Positions 1 to 11,161 of a DNA stretch of 64,000 nt are shown here, piece after piece. Source of the DNA: Cordilura impudica (lineage: Eukaryota > Arthropoda > Insecta > Diptera > Scathophagidae); contig OY821518.1 in NCBI GenBank assembly GCA_963682025.1, positions 221,512,868-221,576,867 of the forward strand, given 5' to 3'. How positions within the stretch are numbered: the first letter of the stretch is position 1; each line of letters starts with the position of its first letter. The translations under genes and the position numbers were made by a program. A model generated the notes under the pieces. The model saw nothing but the letters and a program-made list of their open reading frames with translations, was not told the origin of the DNA and did no database searches.

Positions 1-254
1 CTGCTTCTCGATCTTCACTTAAATCTATCAAAAAACAAAAATATGGCACAGATTTTTCTCAAATTTGGTTTGTATATATTTTTTCAAAATATAACTGACT
101 TTACCAAATATGGTCAGGATCAACCTAGTCCCCATATAAATATAGCATCCGATATGAACTTTTTTATATCTACAGCCAAAAAAAAATAATAAAAGTTCCA
201 CTCAATTTTGGTTTATGCTTACTTTATGTATCGAATTAGTTGGACCGAAGAGAT
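1..254 (-). mobile_element. DINE-1/mini-me-like repeat, 5' half, cut by window start
   Basis: This matches the reverse strand of the 5'-to-middle part of the repeat seen complete at 5048-5815. Shared stretches include the 'gatcttcacttaaatctatc' segment, the 'catccgatatgaac' segment and the 'ttggtttatgctta' segment. The rest lies beyond the window edge. The divergence, including indels, suggests an old copy. A homopolymer T run and a G run (about 272-302) separate it from the next element. Confidence 0.75.
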
Positions 255-308
255 AAACCAGCTTTATCGCAATTTTTTTTTTTTTTTTTTTTGGGGGGGG
301 GGAATACA

Positions 309-927
309 TCTATATATATTAACAACTTAGCTGTCTCTATTTTGTTGTATTCTGCACACACTTTAGTAGTTTTTGTTTACTTGCCTTTAGTTATTAAAAA
401 AAAAAAAACATCGCTAAGACCCCAAAAAAAAAAACAAATTTTTTTCACAAATCGAAAAAGCAACGATATACAAAATATCTTTCCCCCCATTTCGCTCATT
501 AAGATTAACGGAAGGAATCTAAGTATTACTATTTGTTAAGGATTCTCCCGTAATCTATAATATTAATAGGCTAGGCGATTTCTTGTTACCGATGTAAGTT
601 TCACAGTTTTACCCCGATTTTGACAAAAAATTTATCATTTGAAAGATATTTCTTTTTAGCAGTTATCAAGATTTACAGATTTTCATCGTCTGGAATAATT
701 TTTAGGAGTTATGACCGTTTAAAGTTGCTACTAATACTTACATAAAATTATACAATGCTCTATGTGTGTTTATTAAATTTGTTAATGTGTTTGTGTTAAT
801 ATGTTGAGTTTGGTTTCTTCATTTAAAATGCGTTGAATTGTGAAGCATACCTTTAAGGTCTTTATTAAATGAAAAAAGAAAGTTTCCTAGAATTTGCACT
901 CGAATTTCGAGTGCGGGAATCTGCTAG
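309..927 (+). mobile_element. Non-autonomous Helitron, family A, copy 1
   Basis: The element starts with TC (309-310) after an A and ends in CTAG (924-927) before a T, the Helitron A^T insertion pattern without target duplication. A 9-bp-arm hairpin (GCACTCGAA-T-TTCGAGTGC) lies about 10 nt before the CTAG, which is the classic Helitron 3' end. At 619 bp it has no coding capacity. A close reverse-strand copy lies at 5856-6470, and a diverged 3' end of the same family at 13201. Superfamily assignment rests on the termini only. Confidence 0.75.
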
Positions 928-1216
928 TTTATATTAAAGGTGTTAAATATTATCTATGTGTGTTAGTTTTAATTGAGAATTTGCGGCCAAACACGGCCAG
1001 GATCGGTCTATTTTGGGACCTAGTCCCCATATAGACATAGCATCCGATATGAACTTTTTCATATCTGCTGCTAAAAAAATTAATAAAAATGCCATCAAAA
1101 TTGGTTTATGCTTATTTTCTATATCCAATTAGTTGGGCCTAAGAGATAGGGTCTCTATACGCATGGCATACGGTATTGTATAGTCGGTCTAGACCGACTA
1201 TAATGTTCTTACTTGT
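928..1216 (-). mobile_element. DINE-1/mini-me-like 5' half plus linker
   Basis: On the minus strand it begins with the family 5' terminus ACAAGTAAG (ending at 1216), followed by the GTCGGTCTAGACCGAC palindrome and the conserved 5' block. It then passes into a linker shared with 5816-5855 and abuts Helitron 309-927. The same arrangement occurs inverted at 4793-6470, so this is one side of an inverted duplication. The point between 967 and 968 is the empty site corresponding to the DINE inserted at 5048-5815. Confidence 0.75.
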
Positions 1217-1250
1217 TTTATTTTGAATTGTTAATTAAATTTAATTATAA

Positions 1251-1560
1251 ACAAGTAAGAAAATTATAATCGGTCAAGACCGACTTACGATACCACATAG
1301 CATGAGTTTAGAGAAATTATCGTAGGCCTACTAAGTGAATAATAGCATAAACAAAATTTTAGTCGCTTTATTCAAAATATGTTGCCTGCCGATACAAAAA
1401 GCTTAACATCAGGTACTAATTTTACATGGGAACTAGGTAGAAAAATGGATCGATCATGATCACATTTTGTAAAGTCACTTATTTGTGTGCAAAAGCATAT
1501 ACGAACCAAATTTGTGAAAAATCTGTGCAATTCTTATTTTTTGACCGACTTATTTGACAG
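1251..1560 (+). mobile_element. DINE-1/mini-me-like repeat, degenerate, 3' truncated
   Basis: It starts with ACAAGTAAGAAAATTATAAT and a mutated copy of the terminal palindrome (GGTCAAGACC instead of GGTCTAGACC). Diverged family blocks follow, then it fades out near 1560 after the 'tctgtgcaattc' block. No GGAC core or 3' end is present. Its 5' end faces away from the neighbouring reverse copy, 35 bp to the left. Confidence 0.7.
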
Positions 1561-4500
1561 ATATATTTGAAATGGTTAAATTTGTAGCATTTGGACTTGG
1601 CTTCTTGGAGAGATTATTATACGAAGAAATTATTAGAGGAAGAAATAAAATTATTTAAAAATATTTTAAAATTTCAAATAAATTATGTGAATTGCAGAAT
1701 GTCTATAAAATATCAAAAAAGCGAGCTAAATAAATGTTTTCCCTATTCAAGAAGTTGGCATCTGACTTAAAAAAATAAACGATAGTATTTAGCACTTTAA
1801 CCTATTAAAATCATTCCAATTATTTGTTTATGGTATTTGGAAATACAATTTAGTTGTAATAAAACATGTTTAATTCTGTAGGATATGAAAGAAATAGAAA
1901 CATGTTTTCATCTCGCTGATCTAATTAATATCATTGCTGGAATAGGATTACGGCCAATATCTGTTAATCTTAATCGGCTTCAATTAAATGAATTCAGCAT
2001 CCCTAGTCTACGTTATCACTAGATAAACTCCTATTTTGAGCTTTAGTTTGGAACTCTAAACTCGATTGGATGTATGGTGAAGTGAACTTCCTGTATAATG
2101 ATATTTTCATTGCCATTTATTAGGTGAAATGATTTGAAGCTGCAGTAGGAATTTTGTAGATCTTTGATCAAACAAAGCTCCTTTGCAAAGGAAGCTTTTG
2201 GGTTTTTGTCAATTTTTTTTTTAATAAATTTTGTCTTTGAGCACTTCTTTTGTTGCAACGATATTACAAAATCTTTCTGCATGCCTGTTGGTAACGAAGC
2301 CGCCAGTAGATGTAGCATAATTATTTTCCAACCATTACGATAAATTTAAGTATCTTGATATAAAATAAGCTTTCGAAAATTTCTTCTGAAATTGATATCT
2401 GCTGTCTAAGAGGAGAAATCGTTTTTAAAACGATCAAAAATTCCAGAGTTCAAGCGATTTTTATAGGCTGCGCGAACGACTGAAAATAGAGAAAACGTTC
2501 CACCATATGTTACAAAAGGAATACAAAAGAGCTTCTCGCATGGGCAGGGCCCACTGTGTGTCATTTTCCATAAACCTTAAGGACACACAGGTTGTTCGAA
2601 AAGTCTGACATTCATTGATATTTTTGAATCATAAAGCATGTTCTTTGATTTAGATTTTGAAATAGCATTTGAAAGCAATGGTATAGTCCAGAACAGAGCA
2701 CCAATTTTTAATCACTTTCTTTTTGAGATGTTTTCGGTAAAGTCCTAAATTCAACGAAATCTCTGTTACTGGGTTTCGAAGAGAAGACCATCTTTGGTGG
2801 ATATTATAGTCAGTAAATTATAATCCCTCTACATTCGAACGATGAATTATCAAATGTCGAAAATCATTCATTTAACATAATTAGAGTCTGTATTGAGTTT
2901 GGTATTAAACGCTTTGACTATATTATGAAATGGGCCACAATCATCTTCTAACCCTGACCATATTTTTGAGAATCCAATTTTTATCCGGGTAGGCAATTTA
3001 TAGAAAATCGGTTCAGCCGCTTTGACCCGAAGCTTACACACACAAAGCTTAAATACACAAACAAGTTTTTATAATATCTATAGGTATTATAAATAGTTTT
3101 TCCTTATAACTTTATGTTGATATCATTGTAAATTTAAAGCTTCTTTCGAAGCAATGAAAAAATAGTTTCTTTAGAATTATTATTTTCGTATCTTATGCTG
3201 GATAAATAAATTTTATATTGGCGTGATCCTACAATGTACTCAAACTTGGCAGAAAAAAATTTAGTTCTTTCGAATTTTTTTTTAAATTTCATATTGCAAA
3301 AATTTCTTTTAAAAGTCATTTTCTATAAATTTTATTTCACTTGTTAAAAAACTTTAATTGTGTATAAAAATATTACTTAATATGCTAAGCTACATCCGAA
3401 TATGTTTATATTTTTCTAGCTGACTTATCATATAAACACCCACTATTTTCTCTTTTTCTGTCTCTGCCGGCAGAATGGTTTTGCTAGTTTTTTTACTAGA
3501 AGTTTGATGTTGACGCTGTAAATAATGTCTAAAATTGTTGCTTATTTTATTAAAAATTACATTGTTTCTGCCCTAAGTTATGTGTAGGTCCAGCTACTTA
3601 ATGAAGCATCTAGTTTCTTTGCAAAAGCCATTATAATTCATGGAAAAATATATAAACAAAGGCAAGGGTATAATAAATAAGTGAGGATAGAATTTTTATT
3701 TTTCGTCTGGTTAGGGAAAAGAGCGCACTTAACAATGAAATATTTAAAGAAAATAAACATGTATTAAGCTAAAAAAACGATTTATAAGTCTAGTTATAAG
3801 CATTTAAAAATAATATATATTTTTATATCTACAATATATAATCTTAATGTAATAATATACTTTGCTATAATCACAAAAACCGACAGGCAGCTTTGGTTTC
3901 CTCTTAAGTTTATTAATACATTTGCAAATAATTGGCATTTCAGTATCAGATATATCATTGTGCTGTACAAATTTTTAGAATTAAATTTGACGAAACTTCC
4001 AAATTAAGTTTCAATCAATTTTATTGCGGTAATGTTTCTAAAGTTCATAACAATATTGAATATCATGAAATGCAAGTATTTTTAAAGTGAATTTAGTGTA
4101 ACATTTATCATTTAAGTTCAATTACCGGCACAAATAACATAAGCAATTAAAACGTTCTTCCTTATTTATATACGAGTTGCAATTGCAGTGAAATAGTACA
4201 GCGATAAATCTCTGGACGATAACGTAACAACATTGGTCCCATTAACTGACGAAGTGGCAATACCCAACAATTCAGAATGAATTAAAGATCACAACAACAA
4301 GAATTAGTAAGGACACTCGATGCAGGTCTGCGGATTGGATTTGGAAAATTTATGCTTCGCTCATTGAGAATTATATGTAGCCAGCTTCAGAGTCGGTAAG
4401 CCAAAAGATTTGTTTGTATAAGCAAAAACGGAGAAACAGAAAATATTGGACACACGTTAGCTTTAAAATAACCATTACTTACTAAAATCAAACGAATATG

Positions 4501-4792
4501 GTATTATGTGAAACAAAATTGAATTTATTGAATTGAAAATTGAATTTGATTACATTCGTATTAAAAAAAATGCATACCGTAATTGTAAAGCATATCAAAA
4601 CAAGTGCTGCAACAAAAAAATTATATGAGGTATAAGTCTCTATAAAATTTGATTTAATATTTTTGAATTTGATTTAACACGGAATCTTGCAATAAAAAAT
4701 TGCAAGTTAATATTTGGACAGTTCTACCTTAAATCAAACAAATATTTAGCTGAAATATTGGAAATACTGCGCAAAAAAGAAAAGAATTATAA
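1561..4792. other. AT-rich stretch with no recognised gene
   Basis: No reading frame over 92 codons resembles a protein family I recognise. A 91-codon frame at 2043-2318 (minus) and a short open stretch near 1885-2022 (plus) have no recognised domain. Around 2990-3080 there is a Helitron-like sub-terminal phrase (GAAAATCGGTTCAGCCGC followed by ACACA runs), so an old Helitron end may lie there. The rest is unassigned and probably intergenic DNA or heavily decayed repeats. Confidence 0.4.
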
Positions 4793-5047
4793 ACAAGTAA
4801 GAAAATTATAGTCGGTCTAGACCGACTATACGATACCGTATGCCATGCATTTAAAAACATTATCTCTTAGGCCCAACTAATTGGATATAGAAAATAAGCA
4901 TAAACCAATTTTGATGGCATTTTTATTAATTTTTTTTAGCAGCAGATATGAAAAAGTTCATATCGGACGCTATCTCTATTCTATATGGGGACTAGGCCCA
5001 AAAATGGACCGATCCTGACCATGTTTGGCCGCAAATTTTCAATTAAA

Positions 5048-5815
5048 ACAAGTAAGAAAATTATAGTCGGTCTAGACCGACTATACGATACCCTATACCA
5101 TGCGTTTCGAAACCCTATCTCTTAGGCCCAACTAACTGGACATAGAAAATAAGCAAAAACCAAATTTGAGTGGGATTTTTATTAATTTTTTTGGCTGCAG
5201 ATATGAAAAAGTTCATATCGGATGCTATATCTATATGGGGAATAGGTCCAAAAATGGACCGATCCTGAACATGTTTGGAAAAGTCTCTTGTATTTTGCAA
5301 AAATATATACAAACCAAATCTGAGAAGAATCAGTGCAATATTTTTGTTTTTTAATAGATTTAAGTGAAGATCGGGAAGCAGCCCTATATGGGGCAAAGGG
5401 ATCATTTTTGGACTACTCACTAATGGATGTAATGAACGCATATAAACCCAATTTGAGTAAGATCTATATGACAATTTGGATCTTATGGCAATTTATGTCG
5501 ATTTCATAGGGGTAATTGTATGGGGGCTAGGTCTGAACATGGACCGATTCTCACCAATTTCAATAGCGTTCATCCCATAGCCGATAAAAGCTTATATACC
5601 AAATTTCATCAAAATATACTCATATTTTCGACCTGCAGTTTGATTACAAGCTTTACATGGACACACAGACGGACGGACGGACGGACGGACATTGTTAAAT
5701 CAACTCAAAAAATTATTCTGATTCGATCGGTATAATTAAAGGTCAAATATTTTTGGTTGTTACAAACAGCAGCACAAAGTCATTATACCCAAACCACATA
5801 GTGGTATAGGGTATA
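5048..5815 (+). mobile_element. Complete DINE-1/mini-me-like (Helentron-type) element, 768 bp
   Basis: Visible in order: the 5' terminus ACAAGTAAG, a 16-bp palindrome GTCGGTCTAGACCGAC, a sub-terminal block TACCCTATACCA, a conserved body, a short (GGAC)n microsatellite, the block GATTCGATCGGTATAATTAA, and a 3' end TGGTATAGGGTATA whose reverse complement pairs with the 5' sub-terminal block. This is the known architecture of DINE-1/mini-me repeats, non-autonomous relatives of Helentrons. The ends are fixed to the base by the empty copy near 967/968: insertion between two A's (T^T on the other strand) without target duplication. Non-coding. Confidence 0.85.
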
Positions 5816-5855
5816 ACTAACACACATAGATAATATATAGCACCTTTAATATAAA

Positions 5856-6470
5856 CTAGCAGATTCCCGCACTCGAAGTTCGAGCGCAAATTCTAGGAAA
5901 CTTTCTTTTTTCATTTCGTAAAGACCCTAAAGGTATGATTCACAATTCAGCGGATTTTAAACGGAGAAAACAAACTCAACACATTAACACAAACACATTA
6001 ACAAATTCAATAAACATACACAGAGCATTGTATAATTTTATGTATGTGTTAGTAGAAACTTTAAACGGTCATAACTCCTAAAAAATATTCCAGACGATGA
6101 AAATCTGTAAAACTGGGTAACAGCAGAAATATCTTTCAAATGATAAATTTTTTGTCAAAATAGTGGTAAAACTTTGAAACTTACATCGGTAACAAAAAAT
6201 CGCCTAGCCTACTAATATTATAGATTAGGAGAGAATCCTTAACAAATAGTAGCACTTAGATTCCTTCCGTTAATCTTAATAAGCGAAATAGGGGGAAAGA
6301 TATTTTGTATATCATTGCTTTTTCGATTTGTGAACAAAATTAGTTTATTTTGGGTCTTAGGGATGTTTTTTTTTTTTTTTAATAACTAAATGCAAGTAAA
6401 CGAAAACTACTAAAGTGTGTGGAGAATACAACAAAATAGAGACAGCTAAGTTGTTAATATATATATATGA
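5856..6470 (-). mobile_element. Non-autonomous Helitron, family A, copy 2
   Basis: This is the reverse-strand homologue of 309-927. CTAG lies at 5856-5859, next to a hairpin (arms about 5870-5890), and the TC start is at 6470-6469 with an A before it. It is 615 bp and non-coding. It sits inside the interrupted DINE 4793-6579 at the same linker position as copy 1, so the pair arose by duplication of a larger segment rather than by two insertions. Confidence 0.75.
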
Positions 6471-6579
6471 TTCTGAGTCGATCGGTATAATTAAGATAGG
6501 TCTAGGTCAAATATTTTTGGTAGTTCCAAACAGCAGCACAAAGTCATTATACCCAAACCACATAGTGGTATAAGGTATA

Positions 6580-6929
6580 AACACTTAAGAAATTGAAATA
6601 TATTTATCTGATTTAATTAACAAAGAACAATATGCTTAGAAGTATTCTAATAATAGCCAAGTACTTCAAAAACAATAACTCGAATTAATAGTCACTACAT
6701 AATAGATGCTATACGTATAGAAAGGAATTAATAGTTGAATCTATTTATTAATAAATTTAAAATAATCATAAAGTTTATATAAAAATAACCACGAAATGTC
6801 ATAGTCGTATGTTCCTGTATTTATCTATTAATTTATTTATTTGCTTAAATGTATTTAAATATATACATATATTTAATATTTTAATCTTATTTTTTTTTTT
6901 ATATTTTTTAAAGCATTTTTTATATAATA
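6580..6929. other. AT-rich spacer, nothing recognised
   Basis: About 350 bp of very AT-rich sequence with short repeats of TTTATT and ATATA. I see no gene, no repeat end and no transcription signal worth calling. Confidence 0.5.
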
Positions 6930-8160
6930 CTAGCTGGACCCGGCAAACGTTGTTTTGCCCTCAATGAATTTTTATTTTAGTTAGAATCTGTATATACCTA
7001 TATAAAATGTGTGACGAAGATCTCCAGATAATAAAATGAGAGCTTCACCAAAAAATCTTTCATTGCCTTTCAAATCTTTTATCAAATCAAATCACAATGT
7101 TTGTGAGCCATGGTACATTCATCCCAAATAAAAATACTGCATTTTTGCAGAACTTTTTCCATACCGGAATGTTTTTTGATATTACAGACGGCATTCTCAT
7201 TTTTTTGTACGTTTAACGGTGATTTGAGTGCTGAATGAGCTGTGCGGCCACCATGCAATAATGTAGCGGCTTTTTCCTTCTTTTTCGTTAGAATATTTAT
7301 ATATAAAAACGTTTGTGAGTTTATTTATTAAAATTTATATAAATTTGACAACTCATTATTTTTCGAACGACAGCGCCATCTACCGGGTCCAATAAAAAAA
7401 TGTTTCTAACATACATATATGTACATTCTTAGTTTCATTAAAATCACACCATAAATAAGAATATTCGAAATAACTTTACCCAGCGCCACCTATCGGGTCC
7501 ATTTATACATACAAAAATTTCTTATGACGAAACATACGTTCATTCTGAATTGCAGTCAAATCGCGCTGAAAGTAAAAATTTTTGTTTTTAACTTGACCCC
7601 AACGCCAGCTAGAGGGTTAAAACTAAAAAAAAAAAAACACAGAAGAGCTCGAACCGAACCTGTGCTGGAAATCCTACCTCGACAGCTCTTATGGTTCCGG
7701 AGATCATTCGTTACAATCAAATGCATCAACGTTTTTATATATACGCCACGCCCCTTTGCCCACTAACAACTTTATATAGCTAAGGTCTTATTATTTCGCA
7801 AAAGTATCCTTTTGTGAAAATTTCATGACGATCCTTCCAGTAGTTTAGAAGATATTACGATTTTTTATTTTTCTAAAAAGGGGCGTGGTCCCGCCCACTT
7901 TTCTTCTTGTATGCATTTCTATTCATGCTAATACCATATGTACCAAATATGACTGCTGTAGGTAAAAAAATTCCCGTGATATGACTTTTTCAAATTTTTG
8001 GTTATATGGGCGTGGCACCGCCCCTTTGTCCAATCAAAAATTTATATAGCATATTATTCCTTCCAGAGTCACAGTAACACGCTCTGAAAATTTCAGGAAG
8101 ATCGGTTCTTTGGTTTGGCCTCCTATAAAGCACAAACAAACACACATTCATATTTATATA

Positions 8161-9469
8161 TAACGGGTGATTTTTTAAGAGCTTGATAACTTTTTTTTAA
8201 AAAAAAACGCATAAAATTTGCAAAATCTCATCGGTTCTTTATTTGAAACGTTAGATTGGTCCATGACATTTACTTTTTGAAGATAATTTCATTTAAATGT
8301 TGACCGCGGCTGCGTCTTAGGTGGTCCATTCGGAAATTCCAATTTTGGGCAACTTTTTCGAGCATTTCGGCCGGAATAGCCCGAATTTCTTCGGAAATGT
8401 TGTCTTCCAAAGCTGGAATAGTTGCTGGCTTATTTCTGTAGACTTTAGACTTGACGTAGCCCCACAAAAAATAGTCTAAAGGCGTCAAATCGCATGATCT
8501 TGGTGGCCAACTTACCGGTCCATTTCTTGAGATGAATTGTTCTCCGAAGTTTTCCCTCAAAATGGCCATAGAATCGCGAGCTGTGTGGCATGTAGCGCCA
8601 TCTTGTTGAAACCACATGTCAACCAAGTTTAGTTTTCCATTTTTGGCAACAAAAAGTTTGTTAGCATCGAACGATAGCGATCGCCATTCACCGTAACGTT
8701 GCGTCCAACAGCATCTTTGAAAAAATACGGTCCAATGATTCCACCAGCGTACAAACGACACCAAACAGTGCATTTTTCGGGATGCATGGGCAGTTCTTGA
8801 ACGGCTTCTGGTTGCTCTTCACTCCAAATACGGCAATTTTGCTTATTTACGAAGCCATTCAACCAGAAATGAGCCTCATCGCTGAACAAAATTTGTCGAT
8901 AAAAAAGCGGATTTTCTGCCAACTTTTCTAGGGCCCATTCACTGAAAATTAGACGTTGTGGCAGATCGTTCGGCTTCAGTTCTTGCACGAGCTGTATTTT
9001 ATACGGTTTTACACCAAGATCTTTGCGTAAAATCTTCCATGTGGTCGAATAACACAAACCCAATTGCTGCGAACGGCGACGAATCGACATTTCACGGTCT
9101 TCAGTAACACTCTCAGAAACAGACGCAATATTCTCTTCTGTACGCACTGTACGCATTCGTGTGGTTGGTTTAATGTCCAATAAAGTAAACTGAGTGCGAA
9201 ACTTGGTCACAATCGCATTAATTGTTTGCTCACTTGGTCGATTATGTAGACCATAAATCGGACGTAAAGCGCGAAACACATTTCGAACCGAACACTGATT
9301 TTGGTAATAAAATTCAATGATTTGCAAGCGTTGCTCGTTAGTAAGTCTATTCATGATGAAATGTCAAAGCATACTGAGCATCTTTCTCTTTGACACCATG
9401 TCTGAAATCCCACGTGATCTGTCAAATACTAATGCATGAAAATCCTAACCTCAAAAAAATCACCCGTTA
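8161..9469 (-). mobile_element. DD41D (rosa-type) mariner, copy 1, full length with TIRs
   Basis: The terminal inverted repeats read TAACGGGTGATTTTTT on the left and the reverse complement on the right (AAAAAATCACCCGTTA). They are flanked by TA duplications (8159-8160 and 9470-9471), as expected for the Tc1/mariner superfamily. The 1309-bp length fits an intact mariner. It is inserted in family-B Helitron sequence, so it is younger than that Helitron. The transposase is described separately. Confidence 0.88.
8270..9354 (-). pseudogene. Mariner transposase (DD41D), one frameshift
   Basis: A cut-and-paste transposase of about 360 residues, read from ATG at 9354. The N-terminal half (9354-8629) carries the helix-turn-helix region (MNRLTNEQRLQIIEFYYQNQ, RRRSQQLGL) and the first catalytic Asp in ILFSDEAHFW. 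The C-terminal half, in another frame (about 8640-8270), has the second Asp in WFQQDGATCH and the third in DLTPLDYFLWG. Forty-one residues separate the last two Asp residues, the spacing of the rosa/DD41D clade first described from tephritid flies. The frames change near 8630-8640 in an A-rich run (GGAAAACTAAAC), consistent with a single-base indel. All three Asp codons are present, so this copy may be only recently dead or a sequencing artefact. Confidence 0.88.
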
Positions 9470-9478
9470 TATAGTAGA

Positions 9479-10130
9479 TAGATTGAAAGCAGATTAATTA
9501 TGATTTAAGATAAAATGGGGCGAAAAAGGGGGACTTGGTAATAAAAAAATGTATGGCTACCTTACCTGTAGATAAAAAGTGTATAAAACTTTAGATAAAT
9601 ACATATTACAAAAAAATTATTTTGTATAGCAAACATTGTTAGTGGTATAAGTAAAAAAAAGGTGGCGGTGAAATGGGCGTGGTTCATAGTTATATGGCGA
9701 CGTTAACAGTATTAAGAGCAATATACTACCAAATAAAAAAATCCGTTGGAAGGAACAAATTTGTACAGAGAAAAAAAAGTTTAAAACTTTCAAACAAAAT
9801 TTGGCGTGAAAAGGGGCGTGAAAGGGGGCGTGGCGTAAGAAATGTTTATTTCTACCTCGCCTGGAGTATAATGTGTATACAATTTGAAGTAAATCTGTTA
9901 AAAACTATATGGGAGCAATTACATAATTTTAAAAAAGTGGGCGTCAAAGTGGGCGTGGTCAAAAAAAAGTACCCTATTAATCATGCCAGAGTCCCAGTTA
10001 AATGCTGTGAAAATTTCAGGAAGATCGGTCCAGAGGTTTGGTCTCCTATAAGGTACACACAAACAAACAAACAAACAAAAAAACAAACACACATTCAATT
10101 TTATTTTTTATATAATATACTGAATTGATA
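9479..10130 (-). mobile_element. Helitron family-B fragment
   Basis: The block at about 9985-10100 (CTGTGAAAATTTCAGGAAGATCGGT, here in two parts, then ACACAAACAAACAAAC and CACACATTCA) closely matches 8080-8150 inside the neighbouring Helitron. The GGGCGTGG-rich body also matches. It appears to be the 5' part of another copy in the same orientation, without a visible 3' hairpin/CTAG. The 151-codon open frame here is a by-product of this repeat and resembles no protein. Confidence 0.5.
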
Positions 10131-10328
10131 ATAAAGAACAATTAACTAACTAATCGCTATTTTAAATTATTTCATTTTACTTTGCAATTTAAATTCTTAT
10201 AAACTAATTTTTTCTTTTTTTTAAATTTTAATACAAAATCTCTATACTCTATGAACAAGACTCCCAGCTAGAATAAACTGAAAATCACTATTGGCAACCT
10301 ATTAATGCTTGATTGCTGAAACAGTTTA

Positions 10329-10902
10329 TGCTTATTTTCTATATCCAGTTAGTAAAGTCTCTTGTATTTTGCAGAAATATATACAAAAATAATCAGTGCA
10401 ATATTTTTGTTTTTTTGATAGATTTAAGTGAAGATCGGGAAGCAGCTCTATATGGGGCCTATGACTAAGAGTTGTCCCATAGCGATCATTTTTGGACTAC
10501 TGATTAACGGATATAATAAACACATACAAACCCAATTTGACTAAGATTTATGTGATAATTTGGATCTTATGGCAATTTATGTGATTCATAGGGGTCATTT
10601 GTATGGGGGCTAGGTCTGAACATGGACCGATTCTCACCAATTTCAATAGCGTTCACCATGGCCGATAAAAGCTTATATACCAAATTTCATCAAAATATAT
10701 TCATATTTGCAACCTGTATTTTGATTAAAAGGTTTACGTGGACATACAGACGGACGGACGGACATCGTTAAATCGAATCAGATAGTGATTCTGATTCGAT
10801 CGGTATAATAAAAGATGGGTCTAGGTCAAATATTTTTGGTAGTTACAAACAGCAGAACAAAGTCATTATACCCAAACCTACAACAATTTCGGGTAATATT
10901 AT
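10329..10902 (+). mobile_element. DINE-1/mini-me-like repeat, 5' truncated
   Basis: Begins inside the conserved body (TATGCTTATTTTCTATATCC) with an internal deletion before AAAGTCTCTTGTATTTTGCA. It contains the (GGAC)n core and the GATTCGATCGGTATAATAAA block, and ends in a mutated 3' terminus around 10885-10902. The 5' palindrome is missing. Confidence 0.75.
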
Positions 10903-11161
10903 AAACACATGTCTTGGTCTCATTAAAAAGGTATCGAAATATCAAAATTTCAGTTACGGAAGGTCGAAGCTCATTATCATATGAATAATAATTTTATGAC
11001 AGAATATCTTAAAAAGTGATAATCGTAAAATTTTTGGTAAAATATATATTGTTGCCTATTGTCTCATCGACACCTGGCTTTAGTGGGGTTTTATAGGTTT
11101 CACAGTTCTAAATAAAACAGCGCAATTACTTAGATGGAAAGATTATTTCTAAATTCATTTT

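Larger units (their letters stand above)
4793..6579 (+). mobile_element. DINE-1/mini-me-like element interrupted by a DINE and a Helitron
   Basis: The 5' end (ACAAGTAAG at 4793) and 3' end (GGTATA at about 6579) belong to one element. Its body is split by a complete DINE (5048-5815) and a reverse-strand family-A Helitron (5856-6470). Its own sequence is therefore 4793-5047, 5816-5855 and 6471-6579. It shares the private variant 'ggccgcaaa..caattaaaac' and the linker with 928-1216, showing that the two loci are duplicates in opposite orientation. Confidence 0.7.
6930..9478 (-). mobile_element. Non-autonomous Helitron, family B, interrupted by a mariner
   Basis: On the minus strand the 3' end is a hairpin (GGCAAA..TTTGCC) followed by GGGTCCAG and CTAG (6933-6930), then T. 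The 5' end is TCTACTATATATAAATATG starting at 9478 after an A. Without the mariner at 8161-9469 the element is about 1.24 kb. Inside are several copies of a phrase like CAGCGCCA(T/C)CTA(C/T)CGGGTCC and of GGGCGTGG motifs. It is non-coding. The reverse complement of its 3' end (ACTAGCTGGACCCGGCAAACG) resembles a dispersed phrase I recall from other insect genomes. The 3' end is clear, the 5' end less certain. Confidence 0.65.

Noticed and set aside
240..539. Open frame of 99 codons with a poly-Phe/poly-Gly run
   Set aside because: It runs through T, G and A homopolymers and the Helitron start. No protein character.
2043..2318. 91-codon minus-strand frame
   Set aside because: Open and not low-complexity, but no motif, no partner exon with clear splice sites, and no neighbour supports it.
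9673..10128. 151-codon plus-strand frame
   Set aside because: Lies wholly in Helitron family-B repeat sequence (GGGCGTGG and ACAAACAAAC runs).
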